DNA from: Planctomycetes bacterium B3_Pla
GTDB lineage: Bacteria; Planctomycetota; Phycisphaerae; Sedimentisphaerales; Anaerobacaceae
DNA length: 64,000 bases
Assembly: GCA_005223045.1 (NCBI GenBank)
Contig: NJBM01000003.1
Span: 1-64,000, forward strand
Reading direction: 5' to 3'
Under the pieces are notes generated by a model, which ran no database searches, was not told the DNA's origin, and was given only the letters and a program-made list of their open reading frames with translations. Positions 52,120-59,987 of the stretch are shown in pieces. How positions within the stretch are numbered: position 1 is the first letter of the stretch; every line of letters begins with the position of its first letter. Position numbers and translations under genes: made by a program.

Positions 52120-53088
52120 CTATCGAACGATTTTCTGCCCCAATCCCTTTCGGACCGAGTTTTCGTAGATGAGTTTGGATGCGCAGACGTCAAACAGCGC
52201 CATACCAACGGATTTGAAAAACGTTGTCTCCTGCTTCACCTGATCCTGCGATTTGCCCTCTGTCAGAAATCGGCCCAACGTCATGATCTGATCCTGAGCG
52301 AGCCAACCATTTCGCAGCGGCACAATTATGTCCCCCGACTCTTCGAGAGCATGTTCAGTGTCAATATAGACGGTTTTGAGCAGGCCGAACAATGCCTTGG
52401 GGAATTCTCTGACCTCCGGCTTATAGGAGCCGATGCCGACAAAGTGCTTGCCGGCCAATAATTCCTCTTTATCCGGCAAAACAGGCTCCAACGAGGTTGT
52501 TGCCGTAATGACGATGTGCGTTTCTTCAAGCAAATCCTCGACGCGAGCGGCTTGATGAACCCTAACGTCAGGAAGGGCTTTAGATAGTTTATCTTTCAAT
52601 GCTGAAGACTTTTCGGGATACAGGTCATAGATGAAAATGTCCGTGATATTCCTGGCCGAGCAGGCAGCGCGGGCCTGATAGAAGCCCTGAACGCCCGCGC
52701 CGATAATCCCCACGGCGTGGGCATCCTCCCGAGCCAGATGGCGAATGCTCACGGCTCCCACCGCCGCGGTTCTGACGGCTGTTAGTGCAGGCCCGTCGAG
52801 CAGCGCTACGGGAACTCCCGTTTGTGCATCATTTAGGACCATGATTCCATTCAGGACCGGCACGTTCTTCGCCGGATTCTCCGGGAACAGTGTGACTACT
52901 TTGGTCCCGAAGTAATCCTTTGTGAAACACGGCATCAGCAGCAGAACGTTATCTTCGTGGTCCACGTGGAGCCTTTGCGGCATGTGGAATTCTTTTTTTT
53001 CGTACAGCCGCAACGACGCCTCGATGGCATCCAACATATCCTCGCTGGTCGCCGCCTCTAAGATGTCTTTTTCGGTCAGGTAAATCAT
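52120..53088 (-). CDS. Ornithine cyclodeaminase/mu-crystallin family, possible pyrroline-2-carboxylate reductase
   Basis: A 322-residue cytoplasmic NAD(P)-dependent enzyme: MPQRLHVDHEDNVLLLMPCF, GTKVVTLFPENPAKNVPVLN (substrate Lys), LDGPALTAVRTAAVGAVSIR (substrate Arg), the Rossmann VGIIGAGVQGFYQARAACSA and HFVGIGSYKPEVREFPKALF. True ornithine cyclodeaminases carry GGDCPGKTE at the last position; here SYKPEVRE is instead the ketimine-reductase/alanine-dehydrogenase-like form. Family members reduce delta-1-pyrroline-2-carboxylate, the product of 3-hydroxyproline dehydration, to proline, which would complete the AcnX step encoded 3 kb away. The gene converges on the dipeptidyl peptidase gene, 14 bases apart. 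It is last in a four-gene minus operon. Confidence 0.87.
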   Translation of the reverse strand: MIYLTEKDILEAATSEDMLDAIEASLRLYEKKEFHMPQRLHVDHEDNVLLLMPCFTKDYFGTKVVTLFPENPAKNVPVLNGIMVLNDAQTGVPVALLDGPALTAVRTAAVGAVSIRHLAREDAHAVGIIGAGVQGFYQARAACSARNITDIFIYDLYPEKSSALKDKLSKALPDVRVHQAARVEDLLEETHIVITATTSLEPVLPDKEELLAGKHFVGIGSYKPEVREFPKALFGLLKTVYIDTEHALEESGDIIVPLRNGWLAQDQIMTLGRFLTEGKSQDQVKQETTFFKSVGMALFDVCASKLIYENSVRKGLGQKIVR

Positions 53089-53106
53089 ATTGCATACAAA
53101 GCAAGC

Positions 53107-53646
53107 CTACTTCCACTTGCACTTGCGGATTTCCAGGCGGTGGCTGCCGTGGCAATCGGTGCAGACAATCTTTTCGAGATTCGCAAACAGAGGCCTGTGC
53201 TGGACCAAGTCGATCTTGTCCTTCGGGTGACACCCCATGCAGAACGGGTTGATTTTGGGTTTCGGATACATGATTTCCGGCGCGGTGCCGTTGCCGCCCG
53301 AGGCCCATGATTCGTCGGCGATGTGCTCGTCGGATTCCCCGTGACAGCCCGCGCAGCCGATGTTGGCGTGGGCGTGGATAACGGCGATATCCTCCTGCAT
53401 GTAGTTTATGTGACAGACGAAGCAGCGACTGTTGTCGGCCTGCGGCCCGTCCGCCCCCCCGGCATCCGGCTCGTCGTCCAGCAACAGCAAAGGTTCGTCA
53501 TCGAGCAGAAGCGGTGTTTCTTCCTTAGCAACTTCGGCAACAGGCTCGCCGGCAGCCTGTGGCTGCTGGACGCTTTTCGTCTGCTCACAGCCGGTTCCAA
53601 CAATGCAAACTGCCACAAGCACAATCATTGGCAGATAATTGTTCAT
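53107..53646 (-). CDS. Four-haem c-type cytochrome, probably lipid-anchored
   Basis: A 179-residue exported cytochrome. The N-terminal signal ends VCIVGTGCEQ, with a possible lipidation Cys although the -3 residue is not ideal. An acidic linker contains repeated LLLDDEP. Four haem-binding motifs follow: CFVCH, CAGCH, CMGCH and CTDCH, with extra His residues for bis-His ligation (HAHAN, HRPL, HGSHRLEIRK). This resembles short tetrahaem or doubled CXXCH cytochromes that shuttle electrons in the periplasm. AGGG lies 8 bases before ATG 53646. It sits 18 bases before the mu-crystallin-family gene and 90 after the aldo/keto reductase. The electron partner is unknown. Confidence 0.9.
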   Translation of the reverse strand: MNNYLPMIVLVAVCIVGTGCEQTKSVQQPQAAGEPVAEVAKEETPLLLDDEPLLLLDDEPDAGGADGPQADNSRCFVCHINYMQEDIAVIHAHANIGCAGCHGESDEHIADESWASGGNGTAPEIMYPKPKINPFCMGCHPKDKIDLVQHRPLFANLEKIVCTDCHGSHRLEIRKCKWK

Positions 53647-53736
53647 AGACTTTTCCCTGTAAGTACATCCCGACACGGGGCTGCACACGTATTCTTGTAT
53701 GTAACAGAAAACACCTGATACGCCGCACTTTGTCGA

Positions 53737-54735
53737 TTAGACGTGCTGCCAGTCCTTGAGCCACTGATAGTTCGTCGGCAGTTTCGCCCAGGCCTGTTTG
53801 TTGGCGCTATCCAGTTCCGCTGTTTCTTTGACGTCGAGTTCGCGGCGCTCCATGACGGCCCTCGCAACATTATCGACGTATTCGACACTGTTCAATCCGG
53901 GGATTGGAATGACAGTGTTGCTGTTCAAAATGTAGCGGATAGCCAGGCGTGCACGGTCAAAGTTCGTTTTGCGATCCTTCGTAAACAGCGAGCCGGCGGC
54001 GAAAGGTTTGATGCCGAAGGCCCCTACATCCTGCTTTTTGAGAGCATCGAAAACGCTGTCAGTCGGGGCCTTCCTGGTCATGCTGGTAAAGGGGAAACAA
54101 ACGCAATCGATTTGCGGGAAGAATTCGATCATGAACTTGATCCAGCGGCGGTCATGCGTGGAGAATCCGATGAATCGTGCCTTGCCCTGCTTTTTCGCTT
54201 TCTCCAGCGCCTCGACCATCTCGCAGGCGGTATTGAATGAATGCCTGCCGCCCGGCTCGAAGCAGGTGACGCGCCACAGATCGGTATAATCCTCACCCGA
54301 GTCCGTTAGGACTTCGTCGAGGCTTTCCATCAGCTTCTTGGCGGTGCGGTACTTTTCGTTGCGGGTCTCCCGGCCGCAGTGGGACAGCGCCAGATACATT
54401 TTGTCGCGGCGTCCTTTCAGGGCCTTGGCATCCCGCACGACCTCGCCCTTGGTGCAGGCGTCGATATAATTGATGCCGACGTCGATGGCGCGGCTGACGA
54501 TTTCAGTACGCTCCTCGACGTTGCTCCGGGAATGCCCACCGAGGCAGACGGCCGAAACCATCAAATTAGTCTTGCCCTGCCGGCGGTATTCCATATTCTG
54601 ATTGTAGTTGAGGATCTTCGACGTGTTGACCGGCGCGGCTGTTGTTGTTTTTGCGCCGAGTCCCACAGCTACCCCCGCTGCAATCATCGCGCTGTCGCGC
54701 ACGAACTGACGCCGTGTTACTCGTTTATTTTCCAT
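53737..54735 (-). CDS. Tat-exported aldo/keto reductase with degenerate active site
   Basis: A 332-residue protein with a Tat signal (VTRRQFVRDSAMIAAGVAVG) and an aldo/keto reductase TIM barrel: MEYRRQGKTNLMVSAVCLGG, AIDVGINYIDAC, ESLDEVLTDSGEDYTDLWRV, GKARFIGFSTHDRRWIKFMI, GAFGIKPFAAGS and IPIPGLNSVEYVDNVARAVM. The usual D-T-A-x-x-Y-G is IDACTKGEV, so the catalytic Tyr is missing, and the catalytic Lys strand reads MYLALSHCG without Lys. Asp remains. It may therefore not be a normal reductase. AAGGAG precedes ATG 54735. Operon order: LamG, this gene, cytochrome, mu-crystallin family. Confidence 0.85.
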   Translation of the reverse strand: MENKRVTRRQFVRDSAMIAAGVAVGLGAKTTTAAPVNTSKILNYNQNMEYRRQGKTNLMVSAVCLGGHSRSNVEERTEIVSRAIDVGINYIDACTKGEVVRDAKALKGRRDKMYLALSHCGRETRNEKYRTAKKLMESLDEVLTDSGEDYTDLWRVTCFEPGGRHSFNTACEMVEALEKAKKQGKARFIGFSTHDRRWIKFMIEFFPQIDCVCFPFTSMTRKAPTDSVFDALKKQDVGAFGIKPFAAGSLFTKDRKTNFDRARLAIRYILNSNTVIPIPGLNSVEYVDNVARAVMERRELDVKETAELDSANKQAWAKLPTNYQWLKDWQHV

Positions 54736-54785
54736 AGTCTTTCTCCTTGTCGAAATCATTCGGGCCATCGTCGGCCACAGCTTCT

Positions 54786-55571
54786 TCATTTTTTTGGTTT
54801 CGGTAACGGACGGTCGCTCTGCAACTTGAAAAGTGCCATAACCTCTTCGTCCGACAGGACACGGTCGTAGATACGAACATCGTCGATGAGGCCCTTGAAT
54901 CCATCGCCTATAGTAACATCCAGATCGCTGCCGGTGTCGATAGGCCAAAGGTCCAACAGGCCAATGTCGTGTATCTCGGCAATGACGCCGTCTTTATAGA
55001 GCACAGCATCATCGTGAAGGTTCGGCAATTCGGCATCCTTGATCACCGCGGCCACGTGGTGCCACTGGTCGTCGTGGATCGGGTCATTCATGTAGTAGTA
55101 TCCGCCATTGGGTAAAATGCCCAGGCGGCCTCTATGGAAGCGGAAAGTAAACATCTTGCCGAAATCATCTGCGCCCCAGGATATGACTTCTCCCCTGGAT
55201 GTTGTCGTCTTGATCCATGCCGTGACGGTACGAGGTTTCGTGCCGGTAACGCCCTTATACCCGGTTATCTCGATGTAACCGTCCTTGCCGTCAAACTTGA
55301 GCGTTTTGCCGATCCGTCCGGCAACCGAATCCTTGTCGAAGGACAGCCCTTCCTTGAGTGCGCCCTTACGCTTGTGCCCGGAGGAATCGACGGCGGTTTT
55401 GCCCGAAGTTTCATCGAGCTTCCACCAGCCGGCAAGGCGGGAGTCGGTATCGAGCGTCTTTGGCGCGTCCTTACCGGCCGCGACGACCTTTGGCTGGGTC
55501 AGCGTAACGACGCCGACAAACAGCGTTGTCAGTAAAACCAACAGTGATGAACGAAGCAGTTTCTTAGCCAT
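54786..55571 (-). CDS. Secreted LamG domain protein
   Basis: A 261-residue exported protein with signal peptide (SSLLVLLTTLFVGVVTLTQP) and one LamG domain filling the rest: LAGWWKLDETSGKTAVDSSG, ...GRIGKTLKFDGKDGYIEI, TVTAWIKTTTSRGEVISWGA, WHHVAAVIKD, and GLIDDVRIYDRVLSDEEVMA. It begins the minus-strand four-gene unit, 50 bases before the aldo/keto reductase gene. No enzyme residues are apparent; carbohydrate binding is the likely role. Confidence 0.88.
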   Translation of the reverse strand: MAKKLLRSSLLVLLTTLFVGVVTLTQPKVVAAGKDAPKTLDTDSRLAGWWKLDETSGKTAVDSSGHKRKGALKEGLSFDKDSVAGRIGKTLKFDGKDGYIEITGYKGVTGTKPRTVTAWIKTTTSRGEVISWGADDFGKMFTFRFHRGRLGILPNGGYYYMNDPIHDDQWHHVAAVIKDAELPNLHDDAVLYKDGVIAEIHDIGLLDLWPIDTGSDLDVTIGDGFKGLIDDVRIYDRVLSDEEVMALFKLQSDRPLPKPKK

Positions 55572-55706
55572 AATAACTCTCCAAAATACTCTTCCTCAGC
55601 ACCATACACCTGCCCAAAACAATATAGGGCCCATAGCCCAATAGAATAACCGATTTCCCCCGCCAAAGCAACGTTTGCGCCATTTTTTTCTTCCAGGTCG
55701 CCACCG

Positions 55707-55735
55707 TTGCACCACTCCGATAGATTTGGTATGCT
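55707..55735 (+). promoter_or_regulatory. Weak candidate promoter of the DUF1080 gene
   Basis: TTGCAC (55707-55712), 17 bases, TATGCT (55730-55735). The spacing is ideal but the hexamers are only 3/6 and 4/6. Confidence 0.3.
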
Positions 55736-55820
55736 TCTGTGGTTGCGATGCCTGGCTGCGGAGCCGGGTGCGTCGAATCGCGGATTTCTTATGAAAATGG
55801 ACTGAAAAAGGAGACATGAG

Positions 55821-56510
55821 ATGAAACGAATTACACGCGGGCTGTTGACATTTGGTGTTTTAGCGGTATTTCTCTCAACGTTGGCCGGTTGCCAGGGGAT
55901 GTTTGGGCCAATCAAGCCGAAAGCAAAGACGATGCTCTGGAACGGCAAAGACTTTGCCGGCTGGGAGCTTTTCATACCCGACAAGAGCGTCGATGTTCAC
56001 GACATCTGGTCCATCCGGGACGGGATCGTGCATTGCAAGGGAGTACCCAACGGATACATGCGAACCAATGCCGAATATGCGAATTACCGCCTGCACCTCG
56101 AATGGCGCTGGCCCGAAAAGCCCACCAACAGCGGGGTTCTGCTGCACGCCTGCGGACCGGATAAGGTCTGGCCCCTGACCATCGAATGCCAGTTGAAGGC
56201 AGGAAACGCCGGCGATTTTGTTCTCATAGGCGGTCCGGGGATCACCGTTGACGGCAAGGACATGCAGGACACCGAGAAGCAGTTCGTAGTGGCGACAAAG
56301 AAAGCACCCAGCAGTGAGAAGCCCGCGGGCCAGTGGAATGCGTATGATATTCACTGCGACGGAGATGTAATTCGTTGCTACGTCAACGACGTGCTCCAGA
56401 ACGAAGGTACAGCCGCGACGATAACTTCAGGCTGGATCTGCCTGCAAAGCGAAGGCAGCCCGATCGAGTTTCGCAACATATACATCGAACCGGCAAACCC
56501 GAAGCACTGA
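55821..56510 (+). CDS. DUF1080 (3-keto-disaccharide hydrolase domain) lipoprotein
   Basis: A 229-residue lipoprotein (signal LLTFGVLAVFLSTLAGC, lipobox LAGC) with a single DUF1080/LamG-like beta-sandwich: MLWNGKDFAGWELFIPD, WSIRDGIVHCKGVPNGYMRT, YRLHLEWRWPEKPTNSGVLL, WPLTIECQLKAGNAGDFVLI, QWNAYDIHCDGDVIRCYVND and GWICLQSEGSPIEFRNIYIE. The domain is abundant in Planctomycetota. Some members hydrolyse 3-keto-disaccharides made by Gfo/Idh-type oxidases such as those encoded at 36211-38935. AAAGGAGA precedes the ATG. It is alone on its strand here. Confidence 0.9.
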   Translation: MKRITRGLLTFGVLAVFLSTLAGCQGMFGPIKPKAKTMLWNGKDFAGWELFIPDKSVDVHDIWSIRDGIVHCKGVPNGYMRTNAEYANYRLHLEWRWPEKPTNSGVLLHACGPDKVWPLTIECQLKAGNAGDFVLIGGPGITVDGKDMQDTEKQFVVATKKAPSSEKPAGQWNAYDIHCDGDVIRCYVNDVLQNEGTAATITSGWICLQSEGSPIEFRNIYIEPANPKH

Positions 56511-56568
56511 ATCCGAAACAATATCAAGATTCAAATTGCAAAAAACATAGCGTACAGCGTAGAGCGGC

Positions 56569-56681
56569 GGGTGGCAGCCTCAAGCGGAGCTTGGGGATGG
56601 CTTGTCCTGTATTGACCATCCCTTCGACTACGCTCAGGACAGGCCCCAAAGCCTTCGGCTTTGAGGCTGCCACCCAATCGT
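56569..56681. repeat. GGGTGGCAGCCTC repeat, copy B with inverted ends
   Basis: It begins GGGTGGCAGCCTCAAGC (56569) and ends GAGGCTGCCACCCAATCGT (56663-56681), so its ends form an inverted repeat. The left 54 bases match the complement of 32332-32385, and the right 19 bases are identical to 32094-32112. TTCGACTACGCTCAGG lies in the middle (56623-56638). Confidence 0.8.
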
Positions 56682-56717
56682 GCGAAAACAGCTTGTAGAT
56701 TCATATTTGACGAACTA

Positions 56718-59700
56718 CTACTGTGCCGCTCGCTTCAAGACGAACGGCTTGAACAATCCATAGCTGATCGTGTGGTACTGCTTGCCGGGCGGCGGGCCGG
56801 TTTCCGGCCCGCGATGGAACATGTTGGGCCAGGCGGCGCCGAGGCCCTGTCCGGCATGATGGGGGCCCAGCATGTTCTTCAACGTGCCCGTGACTACGAC
56901 GCTTACTTTGTTCAGGCCCGGCTTGATTTGCTCGGTCACGTCAATTTCCCAGGGTTGATACGCGATGAAGCCGGTCGATTGACCGTTGACCAGGACTTCG
57001 GCCACGCTTCCATACCACTCCGTTAGCTCGACCATATATCGGCCCGCTGGTTTGGCAACCGTGAAAGTTTGTGAATACGAAACATCGGCGGCATAAAACG
57101 GACAACCCTGCTTGTCCCATTCGCCAAGACTCAAACCGGACGCCGGCCCAATTTCAAAACCCTGATCCGTCGCCTTGAGCGCAAAGTCGCCGAGCAAATA
57201 GGCAGGTTCAAGCTCATGGTAGATGGTCATTGGCGAGGCCTTTAGTGTCACGGTATTCTCACCAGACCTGGCCGCACTGGTAATGTCAAGTTTGCCGAAC
57301 GATTTATCAAGCCACCAAATGTCTCTAATTGCTGAGACGGCTTTGCCGTTGCAGGTGATCGAATACAAATCGGGCCGTTCGATGGCAATATATAGCCGTT
57401 TTGGAACCTTTTTATTTATTGTGAAGCGATAGGTGGCTTCGAGACCGCTGTCCGCCGGAAACTTCCTGCTGATTAGCTCGTCACGAAACTGCACGGCACT
57501 GTCCCAGGGGTTGCGCCCCATGCCGTTTTTGGCAAAGATAAACTGCGAGGCCTGATAGAAATAGACATCTTTTTTCGTTTCCCCGCCCGCCGTAACGTCA
57601 ACATAATCCAATGTCAGCACGTTGTCCTCCAGCCGGCGCACCTCAATCGGCCCTTTCCATTCGATAGCAACAGCAGTTCCCGGCTCGGTTGATGCCGGTT
57701 CGCGAGGCTCTCTCGCTAAAAAGAGCATCAGGCTCCCACACGGCGGCAGCTCGAATCTCGCCTTTATACCCTCGCCACTTTTTGCGAAGAGGTACGCCGA
57801 GACATTACCCGTATCGAGATGCCACTGCTCGACGCCTTGTGCGGGGGCCTCGACAACTCCCGAAGACGGAGCGTCGATGCTCGTGTTGACCAGGAACAAA
57901 AACTGCCCGTCCTCAAGGTCTCGCCGGTGATGAAACAGGATACCTTTGTCGCTCTCGTCACGTCGGATCGCAAACCCATCTTTAGACCGGTCCAACAACG
58001 TCTCGGCCAGTTCCGTTGATTCAGCGCGTTTCCAGCCGGGCTGCTTTGCTATCCGCTTCCCACCGTCGGACAATTCCCCGTCCACGCGCGAAGGGGGCGG
58101 GCCGCAACAGATTACGGTTCCACCCACCTGCAAATAGCGTTCAAGCATCCCGACGGTGGTTGAGTTGAGGTTCTCAGTCAGAGACGGTAGAACCACGGTT
58201 TCATATTTGCGCTGCCCGACTTTGAATAGAGATCCCTCGACAGAGCCGTGCCGGGCAATAATATCCTCACAGCCTATATCGTACTCGACCTGCGCCCGCT
58301 CCAACGACAGGGCCATTTTCTGGAATTCCTCTCCAATAACATTGAGTTGCGCTCTGTGCTTCGAGTCACCCTGATACATCCAAACTGTTGTCGTCGGCTC
58401 GATGAGCAGCACACGGTTGATCTGCTGTCCCTGTGAGAGGACGGCAGACAGCCGGGTGAAGTAATCGGCCATAACGTGATAAGCCTTCCACCACGGGGTG
58501 TGATACGAAAACGACTGCGGGTGGTCCCGCTTGCGTGCGCCTCTGATTGTGATGTAAGACAGATGCTCATTGAGCGTATTAACTCCCAGGACGTACAGCC
58601 AGTCGCCGATTCGTTTCATATCCTCGAATCGCAAATCCCAACCACCGGCGCCGTATGCTTCGCACAGCGTCCGTTTTCGACCAAGCTGGTTCGCAACGCT
58701 GGAAAGCTCTTTGACCGCGCGGACGTTGCCGAACTGAGCATGTGTATCCTCTTTGTACTGATTCATCAGCGTATCAATAGCAGGCCTTTGATGCCAGGCG
58801 TACATCGCCATGTTGTCGGGAACTGACAGGCAGTTGGGCCACTCGTGCTCCCAGTAATGGCCGGTGAATTCGAGCCCGTTTCGCTCGCAATAGTCATAGT
58901 ACGGCTTGCCCCAGCGGTCAATGAATGCTTCGAGAAGGACCTGAATGTAGTTGTGCCGGATGCGTTTGTAATCGCCTATGGGGCGTACAAGGCTCGGTAA
59001 GTGATCTATGAGGTTGTATCCCCACTTTTTCTCGAACAGCTCCGGCAGGTCAGGCGTCCAGGGGTGTCCCCCCGCCGGTTGAATATGAGGCTCATCGGTA
59101 AAGACTCCCGGAATGCGTTTGCCGAATTCGCCGCCGAGTTGGCGGCGATACGGCTCCATCGTGACCTCCAGAAATTTCTCCGTCACGCCGGGATAGAGAA
59201 TATCCACGTATGACTTACCGCCGAACCAGGGTGAACTGTCCGCCCGCTTCATAGAAACAATCAGATACCGTCTCTGCGGAAACTCCTTGCCGGCCCTGAC
59301 CCGGTCCGTTATGTTCTCGTAGCTGTTATCGGCGAGACTAAAGACGGCAATCGTGCTGTCATCGACCTTGCCTGCGGTTTTCTCTTCACTAAACGCCAGA
59401 CCTCGCCCGCGAGACTCAGGCATCGCATCCGGCACAAGCCCCCCCGCGAATCCGGAAGGATACGAGTTCTCATCATAAATCCAGACATTCATGTCGAGCT
59501 TCTCGGCTTCTTTCAACGCCACTTTCCACAGTCTAAACCAGTCGTCCGACAAATACGGCGTCATTAGCCCCGGGCGAGGATGGACGAAAACCTGCCGCAC
59601 CTTCTGACCGGCCAAATCTCTCATCGTATCTGCAATCTGCTGCTCGGTGAGCAGGTCGTTCCAGACCCAAAGCGGCCCGCTGCTGTACTCTCGCGGCGGA

Positions 59701-59807
59701 TCGGCGAACAAAGCCCTGACCTGGCTCGAATCAGTAGCTTCGGCGACGCTCAATGAAATCAAAATGCAGGCACATGCGTACAAGATGTTTGAAGTAATGG
59801 TTCTCAT
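56718..59807 (-). CDS. GH106-like glycoside hydrolase (alpha-L-rhamnosidase-type), exported
   Basis: A 1029-residue exported protein (signal NILYACACILISLSVAEA). The N-terminal TIM-barrel region reads REYSSGPLWVWNDLLTEQQI, VRQVFVHPRPGLMTPYLSDD, MNVWIYDENSYPSGFAGG, PGVFTDEPHIQPAGGHPWTP, and EFTGHYWEHEWPN, with conserved Glu/Asp in YDENSYPSG and FTDEPH as active-site candidates. A class I amidotransferase-like segment (about 520-640) and beta-sandwich domains follow, with C-terminal VELTEWYGSVAEVLVNGQST, IDVTEQIKPGLNKVSVVV and TGTLKNMLGPHH, typical of GH106/GH2-like sugar-binding ends. Rhamnose-containing polysaccharide is the likely target. AAAGGGA precedes ATG 59807. Confidence 0.82.
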   Translation of the reverse strand: MRTITSNILYACACILISLSVAEATDSSQVRALFADPPREYSSGPLWVWNDLLTEQQIADTMRDLAGQKVRQVFVHPRPGLMTPYLSDDWFRLWKVALKEAEKLDMNVWIYDENSYPSGFAGGLVPDAMPESRGRGLAFSEEKTAGKVDDSTIAVFSLADNSYENITDRVRAGKEFPQRRYLIVSMKRADSSPWFGGKSYVDILYPGVTEKFLEVTMEPYRRQLGGEFGKRIPGVFTDEPHIQPAGGHPWTPDLPELFEKKWGYNLIDHLPSLVRPIGDYKRIRHNYIQVLLEAFIDRWGKPYYDYCERNGLEFTGHYWEHEWPNCLSVPDNMAMYAWHQRPAIDTLMNQYKEDTHAQFGNVRAVKELSSVANQLGRKRTLCEAYGAGGWDLRFEDMKRIGDWLYVLGVNTLNEHLSYITIRGARKRDHPQSFSYHTPWWKAYHVMADYFTRLSAVLSQGQQINRVLLIEPTTTVWMYQGDSKHRAQLNVIGEEFQKMALSLERAQVEYDIGCEDIIARHGSVEGSLFKVGQRKYETVVLPSLTENLNSTTVGMLERYLQVGGTVICCGPPPSRVDGELSDGGKRIAKQPGWKRAESTELAETLLDRSKDGFAIRRDESDKGILFHHRRDLEDGQFLFLVNTSIDAPSSGVVEAPAQGVEQWHLDTGNVSAYLFAKSGEGIKARFELPPCGSLMLFLAREPREPASTEPGTAVAIEWKGPIEVRRLEDNVLTLDYVDVTAGGETKKDVYFYQASQFIFAKNGMGRNPWDSAVQFRDELISRKFPADSGLEATYRFTINKKVPKRLYIAIERPDLYSITCNGKAVSAIRDIWWLDKSFGKLDITSAARSGENTVTLKASPMTIYHELEPAYLLGDFALKATDQGFEIGPASGLSLGEWDKQGCPFYAADVSYSQTFTVAKPAGRYMVELTEWYGSVAEVLVNGQSTGFIAYQPWEIDVTEQIKPGLNKVSVVVTGTLKNMLGPHHAGQGLGAAWPNMFHRGPETGPPPGKQYHTISYGLFKPFVLKRAAQ

Positions 59808-59863
59808 GATATCCCTTTCACTAATAGCGTTTAGAGTCCGTGATTGCCACTCTGCAACCGGAA

Positions 59864-59892
59864 ATTATAATTGGTAAATTGCAGCAGGGCAA
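59864..59892 (-). promoter_or_regulatory. Promoter of the GH106-like gene
   Basis: On the minus strand TTGCCC (59892-59887), exactly 17 bases, then a perfect TATAAT (59869-59864). The leader to the ATG at 59807 is about 50 bases. Confidence 0.65.
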
Positions 59893-59987
59893 GAACACAT
59901 TCTCACCGTTGGATTTTTTACATGGCCGTCAGACACACGATAACATATACTGATCGGGCAGCGTCATAGAAGAAAGGAGCATCTGTT

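Noticed and set aside
52120..53088. True ornithine cyclodeaminase
   Set aside because: The characteristic GGDCPGKTE stretch is replaced by SYKPEVRE, as in ketimine reductases and related enzymes.
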